The notes under the pieces: generated by a model
Seen by the model: the letters and a program-made list of their open reading frames with translations, nothing else
What the model was told of the DNA's origin: nothing
Databases searched by the model: none
Assembly: GCA_964562405.1 (NCBI GenBank)
Contig: CAZLTC010000039.1
Coordinates: 1 to 23,096, forward strand
Reading direction: 5' to 3'
DNA: 23,096 nt
Source of the DNA: WJLY01 sp964562405
GTDB taxonomy: Bacteria; Joyebacterota; Joyebacteria; Joyebacterales; Joyebacteraceae
Position numbers and translations under genes: made by a program
In this document: positions 15,235 through 22,572 of the stretch, piece after piece
Numbering within the stretch: position 1 is the stretch's first letter
Layout of the letters: every line of letters begins with the position of its first letter

Positions 15235-16761
15235 ATGCTAAGGTACCTCACGCCTTCTGACAACATAAGCTCCGACGAGAGACGGCGTGGCCTGTCGATG
15301 CTGCTGGTGGACGGCATCTGCACGCAGACGATGCTGGTGTTGACCGGCGGTGCATTCCTGGTCGCGTTCGCTCTGGCCCTCGGCGCCTCGAACAAGCTCA
15401 TCGGCATCCTGGCCGCCATGCCTCCGCTCGCCCAGGTCCTGCAGCTGCCAGGCATCTACATCGTCGAGCGCTTCCGCGCCAGGAAGGCGCTGGTGGTCAC
15501 CTGCGCAGGCGGGGGCAGGGTGTTCCTCGTTGCGATGGCGCTCGTGCCGTGGCTGGTGCCCGAAGCGCACAGGCTGCCGGTCTTCATCCTCTCCTATTTC
15601 CTCTTCTGGGGCATAGGTGCCGTGGGCGGGGCCGCGTTCACGCCCTGGATGCGCGACCTCGTTCCACACAGGATACTGGGAAGGTACTTCGCGCGCCGCG
15701 GGGCGGCGGCGGTCAGCGTGGGCGCTGTGGTGTCGCTGGTCGCGGGACGAGCGGTGGACGGGTACATCTCTGGTCACGTGTGGGCGGCTCCGGCGTATGC
15801 GGCGCTCTTCGTCGTCGGCGCGATCGCAGGGTTCGTAGGTCTCGGCTTCCTCTCGTCGATACCGGAGCCGCGCATGGCTCCTCCTCCGGAGCGTTCGGTC
15901 TTTGCCGTGGTGGCGGAGCCGTTCCGGGATGCGGCGTTCCGTAAGCTCATAGGCTTCATGGGGACCTGGAACTTTGCCGCGAACTTTGCCGCACCGTTCT
16001 TCTCGGTCTATCTGCTCAAGCGTCTCGGCCTGTCGCTCACATGGATCATGGCCCTCTTTCTCGTCAGCCAGGCGACGTACGTCGTGTTCCTGCGCATCTG
16101 GGGGCACATCGCTGACCGCCTCACGCAGCGCGCCGTGCTCGCCGTGGCCGGCCCGCTCTTCCTCGTGAGCACCGCCATGTGGCCGTTCACAGCGCTCCCG
16201 GCCACACACTTCCTCACCCTGCCCCTCCTCGTGCTGATACACGCGATCATGGGTGTCTCGACCTCCGGCATCCTCCTGTGCGGGTGGAACATATCGCTGA
16301 AGCTCGCCCCGAGAGACCGCTCCGCGGCCTATCTCGCCTCGAACGCGCTCGTGTCCGGCGTGACGGCCACGGCGGCCCCGATCATCGCCGGGTTCACGGC
16401 CGACTGGCTGTCAGGAGCCGGCGTGCATCTTGCGTTCCGCCTTCCGTTCGCGTGGGCCGGCGGCGTTCCCGTCGTGGACCTTCAGGCGCTCGACTTCGTG
16501 TTCGCAGCTTCAGTGGTCTTCGGGCTCTTCGCGATGAGAAGGCTGCGCCTGGTCGAGGAGCGCGGCCGAAGCCTGGCGGCCGTCTCGTTCGCCGACATCC
16601 AGAACGAGATGCGTGCCGCGGTCCGTGGAGTGTCGAACGTGGCCGGGCTCAGGCTGATATCGGGCTTCCCCTACGGCACTCTCAGGAGAACTCCACGGAC
16701 CGGCGAAGAGGAACGGTCGGACGATAACGACGGTGACGATGAACCGCCGGCGACGGTATAA
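15235..16761 (+). CDS. Major facilitator superfamily transporter
   Basis: A 508-residue inner-membrane protein has about 12 hydrophobic segments in two bundles split by a hydrophilic loop near residues 210-235 (EPRMAPPPERSVFAVVAEPF). The short N-terminal cytoplasmic stretch with SSDERRRGL before the first helix is common in this uncharacterised MFS group. A conserved-type loop RDLVPHRILGRYFARR follows helix 4, and RIWGHIADR resembles the second-half MFS signature. The acidic tail ends EEERSDDNDGDDEPPATV. ATG 15235 is chosen because GAGGA lies 6 nt upstream; a longer in-frame opening upstream lacks a ribosome-binding site and hydrophobic content. The substrate is unknown. Its stop codon TAA is part of a TATAAT box (16757-16762) that probably starts the next gene. 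Confidence 0.9.
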   Translation: MLRYLTPSDNISSDERRRGLSMLLVDGICTQTMLVLTGGAFLVAFALALGASNKLIGILAAMPPLAQVLQLPGIYIVERFRARKALVVTCAGGGRVFLVAMALVPWLVPEAHRLPVFILSYFLFWGIGAVGGAAFTPWMRDLVPHRILGRYFARRGAAAVSVGAVVSLVAGRAVDGYISGHVWAAPAYAALFVVGAIAGFVGLGFLSSIPEPRMAPPPERSVFAVVAEPFRDAAFRKLIGFMGTWNFAANFAAPFFSVYLLKRLGLSLTWIMALFLVSQATYVVFLRIWGHIADRLTQRAVLAVAGPLFLVSTAMWPFTALPATHFLTLPLLVLIHAIMGVSTSGILLCGWNISLKLAPRDRSAAYLASNALVSGVTATAAPIIAGFTADWLSGAGVHLAFRLPFAWAGGVPVVDLQALDFVFAASVVFGLFAMRRLRLVEERGRSLAAVSFADIQNEMRAAVRGVSNVAGLRLISGFPYGTLRRTPRTGEEERSDDNDGDDEPPATV

Positions 16762-16762
16762 T
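16733..16762 (+). promoter_or_regulatory. Sigma-70 promoter overlapping MFS stop codon
   Basis: A perfect TATAAT lies at 16757-16762. An 18-nt spacer separates it from GTGACG (16733-16738, 4/6 match to -35). Predicted start is near 16769, leaving a leader of about 80 nt for the beta-helix gene at 16848. Confidence 0.55.
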
Positions 16763-16847
16763 CGGACTGAGCGCGCCCGTGCCCGATTCGAGGCGCGATA
16801 GCATCGCCCATCCTCTACACAGCAATCCGCCACCAAAGGGGGCCACC

Positions 16848-18374
16848 ATGAACCGAGTGACATCATGTTCGGTACGCGCAGCCGCGGCAGCCATGGTGTT
16901 TCTGGGGTGTGCGACAGCGCGAGCGGACGTCATCCACGTCCCCGGCGACGCGACCACGATATCGGCCGGCATCACGGCCGCCTCACCAGGCGACACCGTG
17001 CTCCTGGCATGCAGCACCTATTACGAGCACGGCCTGATGATCTCGAAGCAGATCACCCTGGCCGGGTTCTACAATGGCTCCCTTTGCGTGACCATCGACG
17101 GCCAGAACGCGGGTCGAGTGCTCAACGTCGAGGGTGCCGACGGGGTTGTGCTCTCCGACATCAACTTCACCAACGGCGTAGCCGACTACGGCGGCGCCGT
17201 GCGCGTCTACGAGACCGATGTGGAACTGGTACGCTGCGCCTTCTCATCGAGCCACAGCACGAGCGAGGGCGGAGGGCTAGCCTGCTACGACTGCGACGTC
17301 CAGGCTTCGAGCTGCGCGTTTCTCGGAAACACCTCCGACTACGGAAGCGCGGGAGCCATGCTGACTGATGTGACGGGCCTCTTCTACCAGTGCGCCTTCA
17401 GCGGGAACAGCGCCAACTGGGGTGGTGGGCTGTCTGTGTACCACAGCGCGTCGACCGTGACCTTCGACGGCTGTACGTTCACGAGCAACAACGCCGAGGG
17501 CGAGGACAGCTACGGGGCCGGCGCATACTGTCACATGGAAGCCGCGCCCACGTTCACGGGGTGCAGCTTCACCGGCAACTTGTCTGCCCTGTGCGGAGGC
17601 GGCATATGCCTAGACTCCGCGGTCGCCGCCACAGTCGAGGACTGCGACTTCTATGGCAACACGGCGGCGGTCGGAGGCGGATTCTACGTCTGGATGTGCG
17701 GCGCCGGAGGGTTCGAGAACTGCACGTTCGAATCGAACGCCGCCGACACTGTCGGCGGAGGCGGTCTGCTCGAACTGGCCGGAGGTGTGGCGATCTCCGG
17801 ATGCGCCTTCCTCGACAACGAGTCGTATTACGGCGGCGGGCTCGGCGTCTACCGGACGACGGGCGGACCGGTCGACTGTACCTTCTATGGGAACACGGCC
17901 GTGATAGGCGGAGCCGTAGCGTACGCGGACTGCGTATCCGGCTGGGCCACCGGTTGCACGATGGCCGGCAACGAGGTCGAGGGCTCCATGTCCGCGGGCG
18001 CCGGAGTCGCGGTCGCGGGCCCCTTCGACGTCGTGCTGGAGCGCTGCATCATAGCCCACAGCACCTCGGGCGAAGCGGCGGCAGCCTTCCTCGGCGGGAC
18101 CGCATCGGCGACAGAGTGCGACGTGTGCGGCAACGCGGGCGGCGACTGGGCCGGGTGTCTTGCCGGACAGGAGGACGCCAACGATAACACCGGAGAAGAC
18201 CCGCTGTTCTGCGATCTGCAGGGCGGCGACCTCACGCTCTGCGCCGACTCACCGTGTCTGCCCATCAATAACGTTCCCGGCGTACTCATCGGTGCTCACG
18301 GCGAGGGCTGCGACGCGTGCGGCCCCGCGGTCGAGCCAACGAGCTGGGGCTCGATCAAGGCGCGCTTCAGGTAG
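16848..18374 (+). CDS. Secreted Cys-rich right-handed beta-helix protein with C-terminal WG-K-R tail
   Basis: A 508-residue exported protein has an N-terminal signal peptide (hydrophobic AAAAAMVFLG, likely cleavage after ATARA at 26; the Gly-Cys21 is a poor lipobox because Phe is at -3). Residues about 105-440 are a run of roughly 12 coils of 24-30 residues, each like C-x-F-x-x-N-x-A-x-x-GGG, which is the Pmp-type/parallel beta-helix pattern. One Cys recurs at the same place in each coil (130, 156, 182, 209, 239, 266, 292, 319, 344, 370, 400, 424). After a Cys/Asp-rich linker it ends VEPTSWGSIKARFR-stop, a tail shared with the convergent neighbour. ATG 16848 has AAAGGGGG 5 nt upstream. It has its own promoter (16733-16762). 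Function is unknown; adhesin or carbohydrate-active surface protein are possibilities. Confidence 0.88.
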   Translation: MNRVTSCSVRAAAAAMVFLGCATARADVIHVPGDATTISAGITAASPGDTVLLACSTYYEHGLMISKQITLAGFYNGSLCVTIDGQNAGRVLNVEGADGVVLSDINFTNGVADYGGAVRVYETDVELVRCAFSSSHSTSEGGGLACYDCDVQASSCAFLGNTSDYGSAGAMLTDVTGLFYQCAFSGNSANWGGGLSVYHSASTVTFDGCTFTSNNAEGEDSYGAGAYCHMEAAPTFTGCSFTGNLSALCGGGICLDSAVAATVEDCDFYGNTAAVGGGFYVWMCGAGGFENCTFESNAADTVGGGGLLELAGGVAISGCAFLDNESYYGGGLGVYRTTGGPVDCTFYGNTAVIGGAVAYADCVSGWATGCTMAGNEVEGSMSAGAGVAVAGPFDVVLERCIIAHSTSGEAAAAFLGGTASATECDVCGNAGGDWAGCLAGQEDANDNTGEDPLFCDLQGGDLTLCADSPCLPINNVPGVLIGAHGEGCDACGPAVEPTSWGSIKARFR

Positions 18375-18402
18375 CAGAGGCAGGACACGGTCTGAACGTA
18401 AC

Positions 18403-18430
18403 CGACGCCGCGGGTTTCCCCGCGGCGTCG
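18403..18430. terminator. Perfect 12-bp hairpin between convergent genes (bidirectional terminator)
   Basis: CGACGCCGCGGG-TTTC-CCCGCGGCGTCG is a perfect stem-loop between the stops of the beta-helix gene (18374) and the convergent secreted-protein gene (18458). The U-tract is poor on both sides, so termination efficiency is unknown, but placement and stability fit a shared terminator. Confidence 0.65.
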
Positions 18431-18457
18431 CGTACTTATGTCCGTCAGGCGGCGAAT

Positions 18458-19057
18458 CTAGCGATAGAGAGCCTTCAGAGTGCCCCAGCTCACCAACTCC
18501 ACCGGGCTCGTCTCGCACATCGGCAGCTGCCCCTCGAGGGGGCCCGTCTCCGTGTTCAGACCGAACTTGATGCCGAGCCGATTCTCATGAACGGCCGGGG
18601 GCGCCGGAACGAACATGGAGTAGAAGCAGAGCTGCGCTGAGCCCACTTCACCCGGTTCACACCCGTTCTCGTAGTACTCGAACTTGATCGTCGGGAACGG
18701 GAACTGGGGGAAGTGAGGATCTCCCCCGCACTCGAAGAGCGCGTAGTAGTCGACCGTGCACCCATCCTCCCCATCACCCCTACCCGCCGTGTCCGCGAAG
18801 GCGAAGACCCCCTGGTTGCACGCCGCCGCGCAGTCTTCCAAGCCCAGGAACACCGACGAGTGACTCAATCCGTGCCCACCGTACTGCGTGGTGTCCCACC
18901 CTATGTCGAAGCAGTACTCCCAGTAGCCCTCGTAGCCCGGCTCAGTGGCAGGCACCGCCGTACTCGTTCCCCATATCGCCTGTCCGCTCGCCGACGCGGC
19001 CGCGAGCAGCACGACCAGGATTGAAACGGTCTTCACCAAACGCGACAGAACCCTCAT
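18458..19057 (-). CDS. Small secreted Cys-containing protein with C-terminal WG-K-R tail
   Basis: A 199-residue protein has a clear signal peptide (MRVLSRLVKTVSILVVLLAAASASG, cleavage probably near Ala24-Gly25). The mature part has no family I recognise. It is rich in aromatic residues and contains about nine Cys, some in pairs that could form disulfides (DCAAAC at 75-80). It ends SPVELVSWGTLKALYR-stop. The last 14 positions match the beta-helix neighbour at Val, Glu, Ser, Trp, Gly, Lys, Ala, Arg and conservatively at Leu/Ile and Tyr/Phe. ATG 19057 has AGAGGAG 6 nt upstream. A TTGACG-N17-TACGCT promoter lies upstream. It is convergent with the beta-helix gene across a shared hairpin. Location is extracytoplasmic; function unknown. 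Confidence 0.85.
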   Translation of the reverse strand: MRVLSRLVKTVSILVVLLAAASASGQAIWGTSTAVPATEPGYEGYWEYCFDIGWDTTQYGGHGLSHSSVFLGLEDCAAACNQGVFAFADTAGRGDGEDGCTVDYYALFECGGDPHFPQFPFPTIKFEYYENGCEPGEVGSAQLCFYSMFVPAPPAVHENRLGIKFGLNTETGPLEGQLPMCETSPVELVSWGTLKALYR

Positions 19058-19396
19058 GGGACGCTCCTCTCAGGCTTCTCCCGGGCCGTTGGGGTGCTGA
19101 TGCCCAATGCAAGGCGCAAACGCCACTAACACCCAGCGTATCACAGAACGCTGAATACGTCAAGAGCAACAAGGAGAAGGGCCGTACGTCCGACACAGCA
19201 CCGGTCCTAAGCCCCATTCAGGGAGGCCTCCCCCGTCGCGCGCATGCCGCGCCGTCCCACTCGCCCGTTGCGCCGAGACCTTTGTCAGCCTAGATTCTGA
19301 GTGCGCCGGACCCGGCGCAGCCAGGGGCCTGAGCCGCGTTCCCGGAAGGATCGCGTGTCGTGCCTTTCTCGGGCGGCCCTTTTGATGGAGGAGCGA
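19058..19396. other. 339-nt divergent intergenic region
   Basis: No gene is supported here. It contains the candidate promoter for the secreted protein (19135-19163). On the other side, TGCGCCG-GACC-CGGCGCA (19302-19319) is a perfect 7-bp hairpin about 80 nt before the DUF155-like start, and TTGTCA near 19282 resembles a -35 but has no matching -10. A 5' leader structure is possible. Confidence 0.45.
19135..19163 (-). promoter_or_regulatory. Sigma-70 promoter for small secreted protein
   Basis: On the minus strand TTGACG (5/6 match) is followed after exactly 17 nt by TACGCT (3/6, keeps TA and final T). Start would be near 19128, with a leader of about 70 nt. Confidence 0.45.
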
Positions 19397-20206
19397 ATGA
19401 ACGCGAACGGTCTCATGCCACCGCGTGGCGGATCCGCGCGCGCGACCGCGTGGTTCCTCGGACAGCGCATAGACACGCGGGGATTGAAGGGCGCCGAGAC
19501 CCTGTCGGAGTCTCCGCTCACGGTGCCGGTCGACGAGGGCGGCTATGCCATGGTGTTCCGCTTCGGGGCCGTCGTGTTCCTCGACGCCGCGGCGGAGGCT
19601 CAGAGAGCGTTCGTGGAACGGATTGGTGCGCGGGTCATAGGGCCATTCGAGCGCCCGGAGACGGAGCAGCTCGAGATCGTGTCGGACCCCGAGAGAGACG
19701 GGCGACTCGGCGCGGACGGGCGACTCTCGATATCGGAGCTGTCCTTCGAACGTCTTCAGATAGTCGCGCACATACTCGTCAAGAGCACCGTGCTTGCGCA
19801 CTACGAGGCCCGCATCAGCGCCGTCTTCGATAGCATCGAACCGCTTGCTGCGGGAATGCAGCAGGGCCGATCCACCAGAATGCCGACACGAGCACTCCAC
19901 CGTCAGATCGGGAGCGTGCTGTCCGCGGAGACCCTCACCGTTGGGCGCGTGGAGGTGACGGAGAAGCCGGAGTTGACCTGGGACCGCCCGGACCTGAACA
20001 GGCTCTACGAGCGGCTGAGCGCCGAGTATGAGCTGCGGGAACGCGACAGGGCGCTGGCCAGGAAGCTCGAACTCGTCTCCCGCACCTCGGAGACGATGCT
20101 GGAGCTTGTTCAGAACAGAAGGATGCTCCACGTCGAGCTCTACATCGTCCTCCTGATAGCGGTCGAGATCGGCATCATGGTCTATGACATGTTCTTGAGA
20201 CATTAG
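19397..20206 (+). CDS. DUF155/RMD1-YagE-like membrane-anchored protein
   Basis: A 269-residue protein without signal peptide ends in one hydrophobic helix (LYIVLLIAVEIGIMVYDMF, about 248-266). Before it comes the pattern typical of the DUF155 (RMD1/Sif2/YagE) family: an N-terminal alpha/beta region with VFRFGAVVFLDA (53-64) and a coiled C-terminal half with Trp195, LNRLYERL, the ELRERDRALARKLELVSRTSE helix and Leu-rich LHVELYIV. Family members sit in yeast mitochondrial or bacterial membranes; their biochemical role is unsettled. ATG 19397 has GGAGGAG a few nt upstream; an earlier in-frame ATG at 19385 overlaps that site and is less likely. It is followed after 16 nt by the GNAT-C39 fusion, so the pair is probably an operon. 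Family assignment is by pattern recognition. Confidence 0.8.
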   Translation: MNANGLMPPRGGSARATAWFLGQRIDTRGLKGAETLSESPLTVPVDEGGYAMVFRFGAVVFLDAAAEAQRAFVERIGARVIGPFERPETEQLEIVSDPERDGRLGADGRLSISELSFERLQIVAHILVKSTVLAHYEARISAVFDSIEPLAAGMQQGRSTRMPTRALHRQIGSVLSAETLTVGRVEVTEKPELTWDRPDLNRLYERLSAEYELRERDRALARKLELVSRTSETMLELVQNRRMLHVELYIVLLIAVEIGIMVYDMFLRH

Positions 20207-20222
20207 GTGGAGAAGCCGGCAC

Positions 20223-21323
20223 ATGATCCGTCGCGCGACGATCGATGACATCGACGCCCTCGTGGATCTGGAGAAGCGCTCCTTCTTCAGTGATGAGATA
20301 TCGAGAAGGAGCTTCCGGTACCTCCTGACGAAGGCCCATGCAACGACGCTTGCTGATGAGCAGGACGGGCAGATACGAGGATACGTGACGGTGCTCTTCA
20401 GCAACGTGTCCGCGCTGGCGCGCCTGTACTCCATTGCGGTCGCCCCAGGATCACGAGGCGGCGGTGTGGGCCGCGCTCTGGTGGACGCCGCGGAGAGAGA
20501 GGCGCTCAACCACGATTGCGTGACGCTTCGGCTGGAGGTGCGCGATGACAACGAGGCCTCCATAGGTCTCTTCAAGTCTGCGGGCTTCAAGCAGTTCGGC
20601 ACCGTCGCCGACTACTATGAGGACCACACGCCGGCGCTCAGGTTCGAGAAGAACCTCACGCCGCAGATCAAACCCACACTCGGACGCGTTCCGTTCTATC
20701 CGCAGACCGCCCAGTTCACCTGCGGGCCGGCCGCGCTCATGATGGCCATGAGGGCCCTGGACCCCGACATGGAGCTGGATCGCAATCTCGAGCTGCGCAT
20801 CTGGCGCGAGTCGACCAGCATCTACATGGCGCGCGGTCACGGAGGGTGCGGCCCCTACGGACTCGCGCTGTCCGCCTACCGTCGCGGGTTCGGGGTAGAG
20901 GTGTTCGTCAAGGAGCGCGGGGTCTTCCTCGTGGAGTCCGTGAGGAGCACCGACAAGAAAGAGGTCATGCGGCTTGTGCAGGATGAGTTCGTGGACGAGA
21001 TAGGGGAACTCCCTATCAAAGTGCACTACCGCAGTATGCACGCCGATGAGCTGGAGGCCGCATTCAATACCGGCGGCATCCCTGTCGTTCTGATCAGCTC
21101 GTATCGCATAGACCGAAAGCGCGTGCCCCACTGGCTCGTCGTGACCGGTTTCGACGAGCGATTCATCTACGTGAACGACCCGTACGTCGACGTCGACAGA
21201 CACGAGGCGGGCGCCGACTGCATTGACATCCCCATACCACGCCGCGAGTTCGAACGTCTCGCCAAGTACGGCAAGGCCGGGCAGAAGGCCGTGATCATTC
21301 TGTCTCCCCGCGCGGAACCCTGA
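20223..21323 (+). CDS. GNAT N-acetyltransferase fused to C39-like cysteine peptidase
   Basis: A 366-residue cytoplasmic fusion. Residues 1-145 are a RimI-type GNAT domain: the acetyl-CoA loop is VAPGSRGGGVGRAL (73-86), followed by LRLEVRDDNEASIGLFKSAGFKQFG (103-126). Residues about 155-360 look like a papain/C39-like peptidase: QTAQFTCGPAALM with Gln161 and Cys167 six apart, His303 in PHWLVVTGF and Asp319 in VNDPY, i.e. a complete Gln-Cys-His-Asp set. Such GNAT-C39 fusions are, to my knowledge, usually found beside RimK-like ATP-grasp amidoligases, suggesting peptide tagging or trimming; none is present here. ATG 20223 has GGTGGAG about 10 nt upstream and follows the DUF155-like gene by 16 nt. 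There is no signal peptide, so it is not an ABC-transporter leader peptidase in the usual layout. Confidence 0.9.
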   Translation: MIRRATIDDIDALVDLEKRSFFSDEISRRSFRYLLTKAHATTLADEQDGQIRGYVTVLFSNVSALARLYSIAVAPGSRGGGVGRALVDAAEREALNHDCVTLRLEVRDDNEASIGLFKSAGFKQFGTVADYYEDHTPALRFEKNLTPQIKPTLGRVPFYPQTAQFTCGPAALMMAMRALDPDMELDRNLELRIWRESTSIYMARGHGGCGPYGLALSAYRRGFGVEVFVKERGVFLVESVRSTDKKEVMRLVQDEFVDEIGELPIKVHYRSMHADELEAAFNTGGIPVVLISSYRIDRKRVPHWLVVTGFDERFIYVNDPYVDVDRHEAGADCIDIPIPRREFERLAKYGKAGQKAVIILSPRAEP

Positions 21324-21348
21324 AACCGAGCGAACTGAAGCCAGACAA

Positions 21349-21367
21349 AGAGAGGCCGCGCCTCTTT
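21349..21367. terminator. Hairpin terminator between convergent genes
   Basis: AAGAGGC/GCCTCTT-type stem with loop CGC (21351-21356 pairs with 21360-21365, extended by G-U and A-T) lies 26 nt after the GNAT-C39 stop. T residues follow on the plus strand, and the A-rich CAAAG before it gives Us on the minus strand. It could terminate both this gene and the convergent lipoprotein gene. Confidence 0.5.
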
Positions 21368-21468
21368 CGAGACACGGCCCCCCTCATCTGTGCGGCCGGC
21401 GACCGCGCGTTGCGTACGCATGGAGGCTGGCTGCCCTTCAGCCGCCGGCCGGCACCTGGTGGTCCACG

Positions 21469-22398
21469 CTACTCCGGATCCTCGGTCTCATCCGACGAGA
21501 CCACGTAGGGCATGCCCCAGATCAGCGTGTCCTCGGGGTACTCGGAGTCGTATATCGTGTCGTGCGCCATCGCCTCCACCCAGACGCAGTGACGGCCTCG
21601 ACGCTCCACCGTCCAGGTTCCCACGAACGTGCCGCCACCCTGGCTCTCGAGGAAGGTCTTCCCGCCGCGCGTGTGCAGGAACAGGATCCCGTCCGGAGGC
21701 GCACCCGAGACCGTGACCGTCACCTCGTCGCCTTCGGAGAAGGCGAGAAGTTCGTCAGGAACGGCGAACAGCTCGAGCGGGTCGTCGACCGTCACGTCGA
21801 CACCGCCGCCCTGTATGCGCATCGATGCAATCGACACCGTAAGCGTGTCGGACTCGGCCGCGAAGCCGGACAGCTCGACGAGTTCCCACGGCCCGTGGCG
21901 GAGCCTGTCCTTGGGCCCCTGAATCGTGCCCTGGTTCTGCCCGTTGTCGTTCTGACCCTGCGGCGGCTTCCAATCCTCGTCCTTGAGGAAGGTGGCGTAC
22001 CGCACGCCCTCGTGGTGGAAGGGCTTGACGTACTCGACCATGTCCTCACTCAGAACGTGGAGGTCGCCCCAGATATCTCTGTACACCGTCACGTTGGCTA
22101 TGCCGGTCTCGGAGTCGAACAGAACCTCGACCTCTCGCTCCCGCTGGTCGACCGTTCGCCAGAAGTTGAGCGGGTCTATGATCTCGCGCGAACCCGCACC
22201 GTCCGACGCCATTCCGGCCTCGTAGGGTCCGAGATCGTCGAAGATCTCATCCTGGTCCACAAACTCCCGCAGCATGTCGTCGTCGGTCACCGACGCTGGT
22301 TCGCTCGATGTCAGTGCGTCCCCGCACCCGGCCAGCAGAACCGCGCTCATGGCCAGGACCAGCGACAGCGCGGACAGGAGCATCCATTTCTTGCGCAC
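21469..22398 (-). CDS. Ig-like-domain lipoprotein
   Basis: A 309-residue lipoprotein has a basic N-terminus (MRKKW), hydrophobic core and lipobox Leu-Ala-Gly-Cys25, followed by an acidic linker. The middle contains a Gln/Asn-rich stretch (PPQGQNDNGQNQGTIQGP, about 145-162) that looks like a flexible spacer. The C-terminal part (about 195-300) is beta-rich with an Ig/invasin-like rhythm (VTVDDPLELFAVPDELL, DEVTVTVSGAPPDGILFLH, VGTWTVERRGRHCVWVEAMA). I do not recognise a named family. The start is GTG 22398 with AGGGGG 7 nt upstream. It is divergent from the secreted protein at 22573. Surface or periplasmic location is likely; role unknown. Confidence 0.85.
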   Translation of the reverse strand: MRKKWMLLSALSLVLAMSAVLLAGCGDALTSSEPASVTDDDMLREFVDQDEIFDDLGPYEAGMASDGAGSREIIDPLNFWRTVDQREREVEVLFDSETGIANVTVYRDIWGDLHVLSEDMVEYVKPFHHEGVRYATFLKDEDWKPPQGQNDNGQNQGTIQGPKDRLRHGPWELVELSGFAAESDTLTVSIASMRIQGGGVDVTVDDPLELFAVPDELLAFSEGDEVTVTVSGAPPDGILFLHTRGGKTFLESQGGGTFVGTWTVERRGRHCVWVEAMAHDTIYDSEYPEDTLIWGMPYVVSSDETEDPE

Positions 22399-22536
22399 TC
22401 TTGTTCCCCCTAGGTCGGTGAGCGGTCCAGTCTTCCCGTTGTCTCAGTGTCTTAGAGACCGCGAGGTCGGGGGATGTTCCCGCGGGATCCAAGGTCCGTC
22501 GAGCGGGGACGAAGCTGTGGCGGGGGTCCCGACGCG

Positions 22537-22565
22537 TGGACAATCCCCGCGCCGGAGGTTAGACT
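22537..22565 (+). promoter_or_regulatory. Sigma-70 promoter, possibly leaderless
   Basis: TGGACA (5/6 match to -35) and TAGACT (4/6 match to -10) are 17 nt apart. The predicted start (about 22572) coincides with the ATG at 22573. A GGAGG at 22554-22558 is 14 nt before the ATG and would not be in that message. Confidence 0.4.
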
Positions 22566-22572
22566 CAACGGC

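Noticed and set aside
15238..16242. Minus-strand frame of about 330 codons opposite the MFS gene
   Set aside because: The Arg/Glu/His-rich product is the usual antisense image of membrane helices.
16848..18374. Regular 24-30 residue repeats considered as a nucleotide repeat or CRISPR-like array
   Set aside because: The repetition is at protein level (beta-helix coils) with divergent nucleotide sequence and no conserved repeat/spacer structure.
19160..20602. Minus-strand frame of about 480 codons across the DUF155 and GNAT genes
   Set aside because: It covers an intergenic region and parts of two clear plus-strand genes; no motifs.
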